A DNA stretch of 64,000 bases from Paenibacillus contaminans (GCF_003285015.1 NZ_QMFB01000002.1:248001-312000), one strand, 5' to 3'. Shown: positions 9,328 through 17,800, numbered from the stretch's first letter. Notes: generated from the sequence alone by a model not told the origin. Translations and numbers: made by a program.

Positions 9328-9394
9328 GTTCAACGATCCTGCCTGTCTAGCGAGCTCTGCCTGCACAAGATAGATGTATGTTAGGGGGTGAAAG

Positions 9395-9720
9395 CTGCCA
9401 CCCGTTACCTCTTGTTCGCCTTCGATGCTTTCTGTCTCGTCTTTGACATTTACCGGTCCTCCAACCGGTATTCTTACCTTCTCGCTTATCCTCGCTCGTG
9501 CGCTGCAGTCCGATTTTGCCCACTTGGAATCGAGTACGGCTTCCCTTCCCCGCCTATAGTCCGAAAACGCCCGCTTGGAGCGGCCATTTTTCACAATACA
9601 CCGGTGAATCCGTTCACCGAGCCGGCAAAATCGGACTCCAGCATATGGCGAACCTCGATTCCTTGCTCCATGTGGGTTATTTCGGACTACAGCATATGGA
9701 GGAGCCTTAATGGCAGCGTT
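9395..9720. repeat. Large intergenic repeat, copy A, with crossed inverted repeats
   Basis: About 330 bases, clearly homologous to 47338-47665. It contains four units in the order 1-2-1'-2'. Unit 1 GCAGTCCGATTTTGCCC (9505-9521) is complementary to 9624-9642; unit 2 TAGTCCGAAAACGCCC (within 9555-9578) is complementary to 9668-9692. Short frames here (for example 9322-9594 on the minus strand) look non-coding. The rest of the 9030-9926 gap holds the BNR promoter, a cre-like site, a short hairpin repeat (9721-9807) and the IclR-gene terminator. Confidence 0.75.
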
Positions 9721-9807
9721 TGGATGAACGGCTTTGCCGTCCTTTCCTAATGAAGAGCGCGTTTAACGAGGTTTAGTGACCCCTCCATGATAAACTTGCG
9801 ATAAACC
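9721..9807. repeat. Short (about 83 bp) hairpin repeat
   Basis: Starts GGATGAACGGCTTTGCCGTC, has the GCGTTTAACGAGGTTTAG core and ends GATAAAC. It is a diverged member of the family best seen at 44994-45160, and it directly follows the large repeat just as at 47666-47749. Confidence 0.6.
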
Positions 9808-9808
9808 G

Positions 9809-9837
9809 AAAAAAGCCGGATGGCTCGCACCCGGCTT
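9809..9837 (-). terminator. Terminator of the IclR gene
   Basis: AAGCCGG (9813-9819) pairs with CCGGCTT (9831-9837); on the minus strand the stem is followed by a run of six T. Confidence 0.8.
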
Positions 9838-9926
9838 CTCTTATGGTTGGTGTTAAGACCTTGCCCGGCAGATGAAGCTAATACAAGGATCTGCCGATTG
9901 GGATGTTAACAATATTCCGCCCGACC

Positions 9927-10724
9927 TCACGGATTGGCAAAATATCCGATCCGCCGCGACAGCTGGGACGCTAAGCTTTTGACCGTAATGCCCATGTCGT
10001 TGATTTTATCCTCGGCAACGCCGTACCCGCTCGTACTGATGGCGGCGATGACGTCGCCGTCCTGATTCAGAACCGGCGCGGCAAAGCAGCGCACGCCATA
10101 GTTGGACTCCTCGTTGTCGACGGCGAAGCCGAGCTGGCGCACCCGCTCCAGCTCCTTCAGAAACGCCTCCAGGGACGTGATCGTGTGATCGGTCATTTTC
10201 TCGAACATGCAGCCTTCCATGATTTTTACCGTTTGCTCCTCGGGTAGCCATGCCGTCAAGCATTTGCCGAGCGCCGTGTTGTAAATCGGCCGCCGCTGCC
10301 CGACCGCGCCGAACAAATATTTCATATGATCCGGCTCCACATTGACCAAATACAGGACTGAATCTTTTTCCAGTATGGCCAGATGCGCCGTAAATCCGAT
10401 CCGGTCGACCAATTCGATCAGAATCTTCTTTCCTTCGTCAGCCAGGCTGGTAGAGTTGGTGAACACCGAGCCGAACTCGAATGCCTTCGGACCGACCATA
10501 TATTTGTCCGTGTTTTTGACCTGCTGCAAATAGCCGTGCGACAGCAGCGTCAGCATGAGCCGATGTACGACGCTTTTGTTCAAGCCCAGCTTACGCGCAA
10601 CCTCGCTGACGCCGAGCGGACGCCGTTCATCGATAAAACACTGCTGGATCGACAAAGTCCTGTCTACCGATTGAATCATATAATAGGGAGCATCTTTGCC
10701 CGCTTTTTTCGTTTCTTCCATCAT
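9927..10724 (-). CDS. IclR-family transcriptional regulator
   Basis: 265 residues. A winged helix-turn-helix at about 15-75 (QSVDRTLSIQQCFIDE, then GVSEVARKLGLNKSVVHRL) is followed by the IclR effector-binding domain (about 90-255; FGAVGQRRPIYNTALGKCL). GAGGAG precedes the start by 6 bases. Its upstream region shares TTGTCTCTTAT-N3-GATAC with the region upstream of the oxidoreductase/aldolase operon at 24.9 kb, so it probably regulates itself and that operon. IclR proteins often respond to keto-acid intermediates of sugar-acid breakdown, which would suit the HpcH/HpaI aldolase there. Confidence 0.92.
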   Translation of the reverse strand: MMEETKKAGKDAPYYMIQSVDRTLSIQQCFIDERRPLGVSEVARKLGLNKSVVHRLMLTLLSHGYLQQVKNTDKYMVGPKAFEFGSVFTNSTSLADEGKKILIELVDRIGFTAHLAILEKDSVLYLVNVEPDHMKYLFGAVGQRRPIYNTALGKCLTAWLPEEQTVKIMEGCMFEKMTDHTITSLEAFLKELERVRQLGFAVDNEESNYGVRCFAAPVLNQDGDVIAAISTSGYGVAEDKINDMGITVKSLASQLSRRIGYFANP

Positions 10725-10792
10725 TGCATTCTCCTCGGAAAGGATTATTTTAAAACGCAGGCTCCCTTACTCATCACTCACATAGGACTCCG

Positions 10793-10811
10793 TTGTCTCT
10801 TATCGCGATAC
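10793..10811. promoter_or_regulatory. Candidate IclR operator, copy 1
   Basis: TTGTCTCTTATCGCGATAC upstream of the IclR gene matches TTGTCTCTTATTATGATAC at 24871-24889 in 16 of 19 positions. AT-rich sequence follows. The remaining 10812-11076 region holds only a fragment of the short repeat family (about 11000-11038). Confidence 0.55.
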
Positions 10812-10999
10812 GTTATATTATATCAAATAGTCGCCCAACAAAAAAGAGAAGGCCGCTTTGGCAGCGATATCCCCCTCCTTCGTCCTCCGATCAGCATCGA
10901 ATGCAAAATAGTGAACAAAAGGTACTCCTAATGCCCCTAAACTCATTAGTTCAGATGCGTTTGGAGGTTGAAGCAGATTAAAGCATCCTTGGGATTGAA

Positions 11000-11038
11000 C
11001 GGATTCGTAAGAATAAGCTGGGACGCGCGCGTTTACCG
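11000..11038. repeat. Fragment of the short repeat family
   Basis: The stretch ending GCGCGCGTTTACC resembles 62963-63000 over its whole length (shared TTCGTAAG, ATAAGC and CGCGTTTACC), but lacks the left half of the element. Confidence 0.45.
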
Positions 11039-11076
11039 TTGATAGGTGAAACAAATAATTTGTACGCTTGTATTTC

Positions 11077-11109
11077 AAAAAAATCCCCCGGCCGCATCGG
11101 ACCGGAGGA
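11077..11109 (-). terminator. Terminator of the third binding-protein gene
   Basis: TCCCCCGG (11084-11091) pairs with CCGGAGGA (11102-11109) with one mismatch; minus-strand T run of seven. Confidence 0.75.
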
Positions 11110-11116
11110 CTTCTTG

Positions 11117-12544
11117 TTATTTATTGTACTTGGTGATGACTTCGTTGAATTTTTTGGAGATGGCATCGAGCGTTTGCTTAGGCGTAGCGTCGTTGATGAA
11201 CATCCGCTGCATTTCCGGGAACATCGCTGCGCGCATTTCCGGATAGCCTTTGATGCCCCAGCCCGGATCTACGACCGGCCATTCCTTCGCCTTTGTCGTC
11301 AGCTTGTACAGGAACTGAAGCTCCGGATCGTCCTTCGTCCAGGCAGGAGCCTCTCCGAACGGATTGAACGCTTTAGACGCAGTTGTATAAATCTCGTTCC
11401 CCGTTTGCGACCAGTACAAGAATTTTTTCGCCCATTTTTCTTTCAGCTGGTCTTTGTTTTTGAAGACGACGCCGAAGCCGAACTCCATCTTCAGCGCGGC
11501 TTTGCCGGGCGTAAGAGACGGGTAGTTGACATACATGTATTCATGAGGCCCCGTAACCGAACCGTCTTTCAGACCGTTCTTGACCAAATCCGCGTGCGAG
11601 GTTCCCGCAACGATCATGCCGGTCTTCCGCTGCTTCCAAAAGTCAAGCGCATTAACAGCAGAAAGCGTCTCCGGATGCTGATGAACGAGCCCTTCGTCCG
11701 TCAGCGATTTGAAAAATTGTAGCGCTTGCTCCGACGCCGGGTTTTCCGCAGCGATATATTTGGAGTAGTCGTCATTGAACAGCTTTGCGCCGAAACCGAC
11801 CATCGTATTATTGTACAGTTGGTCGCCTTGTTCGTTCAGCGCGAACAGCGTCATGCCGTATACGCCTTTATCTTTATTCGCAACCGCTTTCAAAGCTGCT
11901 TTAAATTGATCGGGCGTCCAAGTGCGGTATTCGTCCTGCGGCAGCAAGTTTTCGGCTCCTGCTTCCTTCCAAAGCGATTTGTTCAAAATCAGGCCGGATA
12001 TCGTAGCCGAGTACGGCATCGTGACGATTTTGTCTTTGACCGAAACCATTTTCATAACATCCGGATTTTTCTTGATCTGCTCCAGATCGGCTGCCGGAAT
12101 GACGTCGTCAAGCGGAGCCAGCGCGCCCATTTGCGCATATGCCAGCGTACGAACCGGGGTATCCAGCAATACGTTCGGCGCGGTATTCGATGCGATCGCG
12201 GTCGTGATCTTTTCATTGATGCCGTCGAACGGGATCATTTCTACGTTCACTTTAATGTTCGGGTACAATTTGTTCCATTCCGGCACCAAATCTTCCTTCA
12301 CCCATTCGCCGGGCTTTTGTCCGGACTTAAGCGAACCGACCTGTGTCATCCAAACCGTAATTTCCGTTTTCTCATCCTGTTCATTAACCGCCGCGGACGG
12401 CTTCGCGGATTCCTGGGCCCCCTTCGAATCGCTCCCGGAATTGCCCGAGCTGCATCCGAACATGAAGACCGCCAACGACATGACGATCGGCAGCGCGAGA
12501 CCACGCTTCGTAATATGCTTGCTTGCGGTAAACCAATTGTTCAT
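11117..12544 (-). CDS. ABC transporter extracellular solute-binding lipoprotein (MalE-like)
   Basis: 475 residues with a lipoprotein signal (lipobox VFMFGC, Cys31) and the CUT1 type-1 binding-protein pattern (KTEITVWMTQ, DGINEKITTAIASNTAPNV). GGAGGGG lies ahead of the ATG. It probably delivers its sugar to the MalF/MalG-type permeases at 15.97-17.69 kb. In transcription order the cluster is regulator, MalF, MalG, nagA, Gfo/Idh, binding protein. The binding protein has its own promoter region, which shares an AGGTGAAATTC motif with the permease promoter. NagA next to it suggests an N-acetylated amino sugar or an oligosaccharide that contains one. Confidence 0.9.
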   Translation of the reverse strand: MNNWFTASKHITKRGLALPIVMSLAVFMFGCSSGNSGSDSKGAQESAKPSAAVNEQDEKTEITVWMTQVGSLKSGQKPGEWVKEDLVPEWNKLYPNIKVNVEMIPFDGINEKITTAIASNTAPNVLLDTPVRTLAYAQMGALAPLDDVIPAADLEQIKKNPDVMKMVSVKDKIVTMPYSATISGLILNKSLWKEAGAENLLPQDEYRTWTPDQFKAALKAVANKDKGVYGMTLFALNEQGDQLYNNTMVGFGAKLFNDDYSKYIAAENPASEQALQFFKSLTDEGLVHQHPETLSAVNALDFWKQRKTGMIVAGTSHADLVKNGLKDGSVTGPHEYMYVNYPSLTPGKAALKMEFGFGVVFKNKDQLKEKWAKKFLYWSQTGNEIYTTASKAFNPFGEAPAWTKDDPELQFLYKLTTKAKEWPVVDPGWGIKGYPEMRAAMFPEMQRMFINDATPKQTLDAISKKFNEVITKYNK

Positions 12545-12650
12545 CGTATACCCCTCCTTTTTTTCTTATGATGCGTCGATATCGGCCCGAGCTGTTGCTG
12601 ATCGCGTCACCGGACTGACGACAGAGTAGCATACATCGGCCGAAGGCTAT

Positions 12651-12667
12651 AGGTGAAATTCATTAGG
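12651..12667 (-). promoter_or_regulatory. Candidate AraC operator, copy 1
   Basis: AGGTGAAATTCATTAGG matches 17784-17800 in 15 of 17 positions. A looser second half-site (GAAATCAAACC on the minus strand) lies about 20 bases further upstream, and a TACTCT -10 candidate 22 bases downstream. Confidence 0.5.
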
Positions 12668-12800
12668 AAAGGTTTGATTTCATCATTATACCGCATTTTC
12701 TGAGCATAAAACCCGAAACATGTCGTTTTCGACCACTTTAACGGCCGTTTTTGGTCCCGAACGGATTCCCACAAACCGTTTACGGCGTACCGGTCGAAGA

Positions 12801-13816
12801 TTAAAGACCCGGAATTTCTATCGTCTCCCAAGAGCCGTTTTTTTGATGGGACTCGATCAGAGCATTCGCCACACAGAGCGGGTATATGCCGTCCTCAAGG
12901 GTGCAGATGGGAGCTGCGGCGGATTCAACGATGTTCTTCACATGCTCGACCGCTAGGACGATGCTACTCGCTTTGCCGGCGAGTCCTTCCAGAACTTCGT
13001 CTTGCTTTAACATATTCAGCCCTTTTTGAACGGGATGCTCGCGAACGGAATAGAAACGGATTTCATCGCCGGCGTGAAGGTATTCGATTTTCCCTTTCTC
13101 AAAATACAGCTCCAACTCAAAAATATTGTAATTTCTGTCATCGTAAGCTTGCGCATATCCGCCGGCCGATTGATCCTTCATTTTGAATAAAAACGAATAT
13201 GACCAGTCCTGCTTGTCGTCCAAACTCGTCGGCACCTGCTCTATGACCTTTACCTCGGAAATCGCGCCCGCCATGAAACGAACCAGATCGAAAAGATGGG
13301 AGCCGGAATTGTATATGCCCCGGGAATAGCGCAAATGCATAGACGTGAGCCTCCCGTATTCGTTCGCTCTGATCTTTTGCCGGATGCGTTCCGCGCCCTT
13401 CGACCATCTCCTGGAATGATTAACCAGTATGCTGCAGTGATGCCGCGCAGCGAGTGCGCCAATCTTCAGCGCTTCTTCGATGCTGGTTGCAACGGGCTTC
13501 TCGATAAAAAGCAGCTTCGGCGAAGCATGCTCGAAAATCGTCCGGATCAACTGGTAACGAACATGCTGCGGCGTGCAAATACTGATCACATCGGGCGAAT
13601 GATGAGCCAGCATCTCCCTTACGTCCAAGTAAAATCGGGTCTCAGGGGCGACGGTCGCCAGGTTGACCCCTTGCTCCGGTCGAACGCCGACGGCGGGATC
13701 AAGTCGATTTCCGGATGCAAATGATAAGCCAGAGCATGACTTTGCGGAACTGCCTTCAAGGGGATGTCGAACAAAAGCCCGATTTTCCCCAAACCGATTA
13801 TCGCGGCCTGAATCAT
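12801..13816 (-). pseudogene. Gfo/Idh/MocA-family dehydrogenase with a frameshift
   Basis: The ATG at 13816 (AAAGGAG ten bases upstream) opens a Rossmann start MIQAAIIGLGKIG and runs to HPEIDLI. The homologous continuation (AVGVRPEQGVNLATV, then SICTPQHVRYQLI, FIEKPVATSIEEA and the C-terminal domain to GSWETIEIPGL) lies in another frame. Reading is restored if one base is missing near 13695-13697, giving IDLIAAVGVRPEQ. It is either a real pseudogene or a sequencing error in a GC-rich spot; nothing else is damaged. Such NAD(P)-dependent enzymes oxidise or isomerise sugars. Position after nagA suggests an amino-sugar-related substrate. Confidence 0.8.
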
Positions 13817-14057
13817 GATTGTTTCGCTCCTTTGTTTTCCATATTTCTGAACTCGCCAAACAAGCCGCGTATCGGGATGAAAGATATTTAGCCGCATTTT
13901 CAAGAAAAAAACGGGCTTCCCGCCTTCCGAATACATGCAAGTTAAGGACAAAATATCCACTTTCAGCAGCATGGAATACTAAACTGATCTAATGGTAGAT
14001 CACAAATCCATTTTCATCCCGCTGATGGTGCAGTGTGTTAACAGGATAGGGGTCTAA

Positions 14058-14240
14058 CTGGAAAACATACATCTAATTTCGGTTAAAAGGCGAGAAAAAA
14101 GCGATTTACTGGAAAAACTACAGCTAATTTTTAGCACTTTCGGTTATTTGTGCATTTCCGAAAAGATTAGATGTACATTTTCCATTAAGATCGATAAATC
14201 AGCAAAAATTCAAAAAAATAACTGTAGGTTTTGTTTCCAT
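14058..14240. repeat. Crossed inverted-repeat element, second family
   Basis: Unit 1 CTGGAAAACATACATCTAAT (14058-14077) is mirrored by GATTAGATGTACATTTTCCA (14165-14184). Unit 2 CTGGAAAAACTACAGCTAAT (14109-14128) is mirrored by the stretch around ACTGTAGGTTTTGTTTCCA (14221-14239). The order 1-2-1'-2' is the same as in the large repeats at 9.4 and 47.4 kb, though the sequence differs. Confidence 0.7.
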
Positions 14241-14391
14241 TTCGCTCTAAGACGCCTCGTACACAGACAGCTTGGTCAATCTGCAGCTTCAGAGTCGAAT
14301 AAATACTACCCTGAAATTAGCTGGGAAGAAGCGGTGGCGTAGCGAATTTTTATTCATGGCGCCATTTCAGCGGCGAGGAGACTGCGTCAAA

Positions 14392-14437
14392 AAAAGAGCT
14401 GTACCAGTCCGTCGGGACGCAGCGTTCAGCTCTTTTC
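14392..14437 (-). terminator. Bidirectional terminator downstream of nagA
   Basis: AAAAGAGCTG pairs with CAGCTCTTTT over a 25-base loop; T/A runs on both sides allow either direction. Confidence 0.65.
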
Positions 14438-14512
14438 TTCATGATCGTTACAGCACTCATTCCCGTTATTTATCTTGTTACTTATTTCTCATACCGCTTC
14501 TGCTACTCACAT

Positions 14513-14580
14513 TTGTTACTCATTCTGTTACTCTTTCTCTGTTACTCATTCTGTTACTCTTTCTCTGTTACTCATTCTGT
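14513..14580. repeat. 26-bp tandem repeat, about 2.6 copies
   Basis: A T/C-rich unit beginning CTGTTACTCATTCTG repeats with a 26-bp period and looser TTACT/CTCAT copies around it, between nagA and its terminator. It would be transcribed in the nagA 3' region. Confidence 0.7.
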
Positions 14581-14683
14581 TTCTATATCCTGCTTTTCGT
14601 CCTACTTACCGCTTCTGTTCCTCATCTCGCTAACCATTCCTGTTCCCTTCCGGTCGCTCATTACAACCGGCAACCTAGCCGCC

Positions 14684-15841
14684 TCATTCCACAATCTCGC
14701 CTTGCAGCAGCACTTTCCGCACCTCGATGGACGCCGACACGATAACCAGATCGGCCTGCTTCCCAACTTCCAGGCTGCCCGTCAGATGGTCGACCTTCAG
14801 CACCTTCGCCGGATTCAGCGAGCTCATGATAAAGGCGTCAACGATGCTCACGCCCGTATGGCTCATCATGTTCCGCACCGCCCGGTCCATCGTCAGCTTG
14901 CTGCCCGACAGGCCGACGCCTTCGATAAAGCGCACGTCCTCGTACTCGCCGCCCGGCTCTTCGCCCTCCAGGCCCGCTTCGTCTATAGCATCCGTAATAA
15001 TGATGACCCGATCGGTCCCTTTGGTCTTATGAATCAATTTACACATAAGCGGCCGGACGTGAAGCCCCTTCGCATCGGGTATGACTTCCGCGTAGATGTC
15101 GTCGTGAACGAGCACCGCTTCGTCAACGCCGACTTCCCGCGTCCCGCCGTATCTGGAGGGAGACGGCGTTATCCCCGACGCGTTCATGCAGTGGCAGCCG
15201 ATCTTGAGCCCATGGTCGACGAAGGAGAAAATCGTTTCCGCATCCGCTTCCGAATGTCCGACCGACAGCGCGATACCGTACTTCGAGGCAGCCTCGGCGA
15301 ACGCCGCTTGCCCTTCCAGCTCGGGAGCGAGCGTCCACACTTTGATCCGGTCCCCGGCGATGTCGAGCAGTTCGTTGTACTCCTCCGGATCCACAGGCCG
15401 AATCGGCGACGTAATCGCACCGTATTTTTTATTGATGAATGGTCCTTCCATATGAATGCCCAATATGGCCGAGCTGTACGGCCGATCGCCGACCGCCAAA
15501 ATGTTCCTTACGCCTTCAACCATCTCTTCTCTGCTCTGGTTATACACAAGCGTCGGCAAAATGCCGGTCGTCCCGTGCTTCAGATGGGAAAGCGCGAATA
15601 AATACGGCTCCTCCCAAGACCAGTAACCCCCGCCGCCATGGCAGTGAATGTCGATAAATCCGGGGCCGACATACTGCTGTTCCGCGTCTATCATTTCGGC
15701 ATTCTCGGGAATTGCGACGGATCCTTTCGGTCCGCATGCCGCGATTTTGCCTCCCTCGATCAGGACGACGCCGTCCTCGATCAGCTCCGCAGGGGTAACA
15801 AGCTTGCCGTTAATAATAGCCTTCGTTCGGTTCTCCACCAT
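14684..15841 (-). CDS. nagA: N-acetylglucosamine-6-phosphate deacetylase
   Basis: 385 residues, the usual length. It removes acetate from GlcNAc-6-phosphate to give glucosamine-6-phosphate in the cytosol. The amidohydrolase barrel shows His66-Cys-His68 in GFIDIHCHGGGGYW, the metal ligand Glu132 in HMEGPF, His196 in VGHSEAD, His217 in CHCMNA and the catalytic Asp284 in ITDAID. GGAGGAG precedes the ATG. No nagB is nearby. It lies 123 bases after the MalG-type permease gene and is probably in its operon. This is the best clue that the importer brings in an N-acetyl amino sugar. Confidence 0.95.
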   Translation of the reverse strand: MVENRTKAIINGKLVTPAELIEDGVVLIEGGKIAACGPKGSVAIPENAEMIDAEQQYVGPGFIDIHCHGGGGYWSWEEPYLFALSHLKHGTTGILPTLVYNQSREEMVEGVRNILAVGDRPYSSAILGIHMEGPFINKKYGAITSPIRPVDPEEYNELLDIAGDRIKVWTLAPELEGQAAFAEAASKYGIALSVGHSEADAETIFSFVDHGLKIGCHCMNASGITPSPSRYGGTREVGVDEAVLVHDDIYAEVIPDAKGLHVRPLMCKLIHKTKGTDRVIIITDAIDEAGLEGEEPGGEYEDVRFIEGVGLSGSKLTMDRAVRNMMSHTGVSIVDAFIMSSLNPAKVLKVDHLTGSLEVGKQADLVIVSASIEVRKVLLQGEIVE

Positions 15842-15964
15842 AATCTCCTCCAGTACTCATGTATCCTCGAATATCGGCGGCGGAAATGCCGCTGACTCCT
15901 CTATCGATTCGGCACCCGAGCTGCCTTCCGATATTCTGATCATAAGATGACGGAGCGTTTTGTG

Positions 15965-16792
15965 CTAGCCTTTCAAAGCGCCGGCCGTGATCCCTTGGGT
16001 GAAATAACGCTGGAAGAAGAGGAACACGAGCAGCACCGGCAAGGTCGCACAAAGAGCCCCGGCCATTGCGACACCGTAGTTGATGTCGACCTCCTGTACC
16101 TGCCTCGCGATTTTCACGCCGACAGGAAGCGTATACATCATCTTATCTTTCAGCATGATCATCTGCCAGACGTAATCGTTCCACGAATTGACGAACGTAA
16201 AAATGCCAAGCACCGCAATTCCCGGTTTAGCCAAAGGCAGCATGACCTTCGTAAACGTCTGCCATTCGTTGCAGCCGTCGATTTTGGCGGACTCGATCAG
16301 CGCCCCCGGCAGCGTCGACATGAATTGCTTGAGCAGGAACACGCCGAACGGCCAGCCGACGATCGGCAGCAGCACGCCCCATAAGGAATTGGTCAGCTCC
16401 AGGTCGTTCATCATCTGAAAAAGCGGGATAAGCAGCACCGTATGCGGAATCGCCATCGAGGCGATCATCGCCCCGAACAGCAGCTTGGAGCCTTTGAAAG
16501 GCACCTTCGCAAACGCATATGCGGATAGCGCGCTTACGGTTATGACGAGCACGGTCGCTACGACCGAAATAAACATACTGTTGTACAGCCAGCGAAACAG
16601 CGGAAAATCCGTCGCAAGAATCCGGAAATTTTCCATGGTCGGCTGCAAAGGAAACCATTCCGGCGGAATTTGCAGAGCGACCTTCAACTGTTTGAAGGAA
16701 CCTGCAATCATCCAGTAGAAGGGCCACAGAAACAGAAGCACAAGCGCCCAAAGCACGATATGTCCCGCAGCGGCGGGTAATTTTCTAGTCAT
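15965..16792 (-). CDS. ABC transporter permease (MalG-like, CUT1)
   Basis: About 275 residues, six predicted membrane segments, with the EAA loop ESAKIDGCNEWQTFTKVMLPLAKPG that contacts the ATPase. I start it at MTRKLP (AGGGGAG 11 bases upstream); an in-frame ATG 11 codons earlier overlaps the previous gene. It pairs with the MalF-type permease directly upstream and the binding protein at 11.1-12.5 kb. No ATPase gene is in the window, so a shared MsmX-type ATPase is likely. Confidence 0.92.
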   Translation of the reverse strand: MTRKLPAAAGHIVLWALVLLFLWPFYWMIAGSFKQLKVALQIPPEWFPLQPTMENFRILATDFPLFRWLYNSMFISVVATVLVITVSALSAYAFAKVPFKGSKLLFGAMIASMAIPHTVLLIPLFQMMNDLELTNSLWGVLLPIVGWPFGVFLLKQFMSTLPGALIESAKIDGCNEWQTFTKVMLPLAKPGIAVLGIFTFVNSWNDYVWQMIMLKDKMMYTLPVGVKIARQVQEVDINYGVAMAGALCATLPVLLVFLFFQRYFTQGITAGALKG

Positions 16793-16811
16793 TTTCGCAT
16801 CCGCTCCCCTC

Positions 16812-17693
16812 TTAATATTCGACATCCGATTTCAGCAGCTTGAACTGAAGGAACGCGATCAGACAGATGAGGAGACAGAGCATGATTCCCATGGCATTGG
16901 CAAGGCCGAAGTTCATATTGATGAACGCCTCGCGGTAGATCAGCATTAGAATCGTGGTTGTCTTATAGGCCGGACCGCCTCCCGTCATAAGCAAAATAAT
17001 CGCGAAAACCTGGAATGCGCCGATCGTCGAAGTGACTACCACATATAAGATGGAAGGCTTCAGCATAGGCAGCGTAATACTGAAAAAAGAGCGGACTTGC
17101 GTGGCTCCGTCAAGCGAAGCCGATTCGTATAAGTCACGCGGGATGCCGTTCAGCGCCGCGCTGAATACGACGATAGCGCTTCCAATCGTGATCGTAATCA
17201 GAATAAGCGATAGGGAACTGTACGCATAACCGGAACCGAGAAAATTAATCGGCGGCATTCCCAGCACCTTCAGCAGATAGTTCGCTAGACCGAATTGATT
17301 GTTGTACATATACTCCCACACCATGGCCAAGCTGACGACGGACGTAACCCCCGGTACATAAAAGGCCGCCTTGAAGAACGTCTGCATTTTTTTGGGGTAG
17401 GCGTGTATGATCGCTGCCATCAGCAGGGCGACGATCGTAACCGAAGGAACGATATAAACGACGAAGACCAGCGTGTTCCATACCGCTTTCCAGAACAGCG
17501 AGTCCCCTAACAATTGCTTGTAATTGTCAAAGCCTGCGTAAGTATACTCCGCATAATCGAACGAATATAAGCTTCCCTTAAAGGAAGAAATGATCGGATA
17601 CACGACAAACGCGATAAAAAAAAGAAGCATCGGCAATACGAACAGCCAACCGCTGATTTCACGCCGAAGCTTCAGATTCCATATTCTTTCCAT
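16812..17693 (-). CDS. ABC transporter permease (MalF/UgpA-like, CUT1)
   Basis: About 293 residues from the ATG at 17693, picked because AAGGGGGAG sits six bases before it; a longer frame adds 16 residues without a site. Six membrane segments and the EAA motif YESASLDGATQVRSFFSITLPMLKP are visible. Its stop is about 20 bases from the start of the MalG-type gene. The promoter region shares an operator-like motif with the binding-protein gene. Confidence 0.92.
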   Translation of the reverse strand: MERIWNLKLRREISGWLFVLPMLLFFIAFVVYPIISSFKGSLYSFDYAEYTYAGFDNYKQLLGDSLFWKAVWNTLVFVVYIVPSVTIVALLMAAIIHAYPKKMQTFFKAAFYVPGVTSVVSLAMVWEYMYNNQFGLANYLLKVLGMPPINFLGSGYAYSSLSLILITITIGSAIVVFSAALNGIPRDLYESASLDGATQVRSFFSITLPMLKPSILYVVVTSTIGAFQVFAIILLMTGGGPAYKTTTILMLIYREAFINMNFGLANAMGIMLCLLICLIAFLQFKLLKSDVEY

Positions 17694-17783
17694 ATGATGC
17701 TCCCCCTTCTCCGATAGTAGTTTGCGAAGCGCGGCAATCATTCGCTACGTTCTTAAACTACCACAGCAGGAAGCAGGGATTAC

Positions 17784-17800
17784 AGGTGAAATTCGTCAGG
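17784..17800 (-). promoter_or_regulatory. Candidate AraC operator, copy 2
   Basis: AGGTGAAATTCGTCAGG lies in the 136-base gap between the regulator stop and the MalF-type start. A TAGTTT -10 candidate follows 23 bases downstream on the minus strand. See 12651-12667 for the matching copy. Confidence 0.5.

Larger units (their letters stand above)
13817..14683. other. Long non-coding stretch between nagA and the dehydrogenase
   Basis: This 867-base gap holds a crossed inverted-repeat element (14058-14240), a terminator (14392-14437) and a T/C-rich tandem repeat (14513-14580). I see no supported coding frame in it. Confidence 0.6.

Noticed and set aside
9322..9594. 90-codon minus-strand frame, similar to one at 47323-47577
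   Set aside because: The similarity comes from the large non-coding repeat; the two frames differ in length and differ by indels and stops, and neither has a ribosome site.
14441..15601. 386-codon plus-strand frame
   Set aside because: Antisense to nagA and reading through the T/C tandem repeat; the nagA motifs are unambiguous on the other strand.
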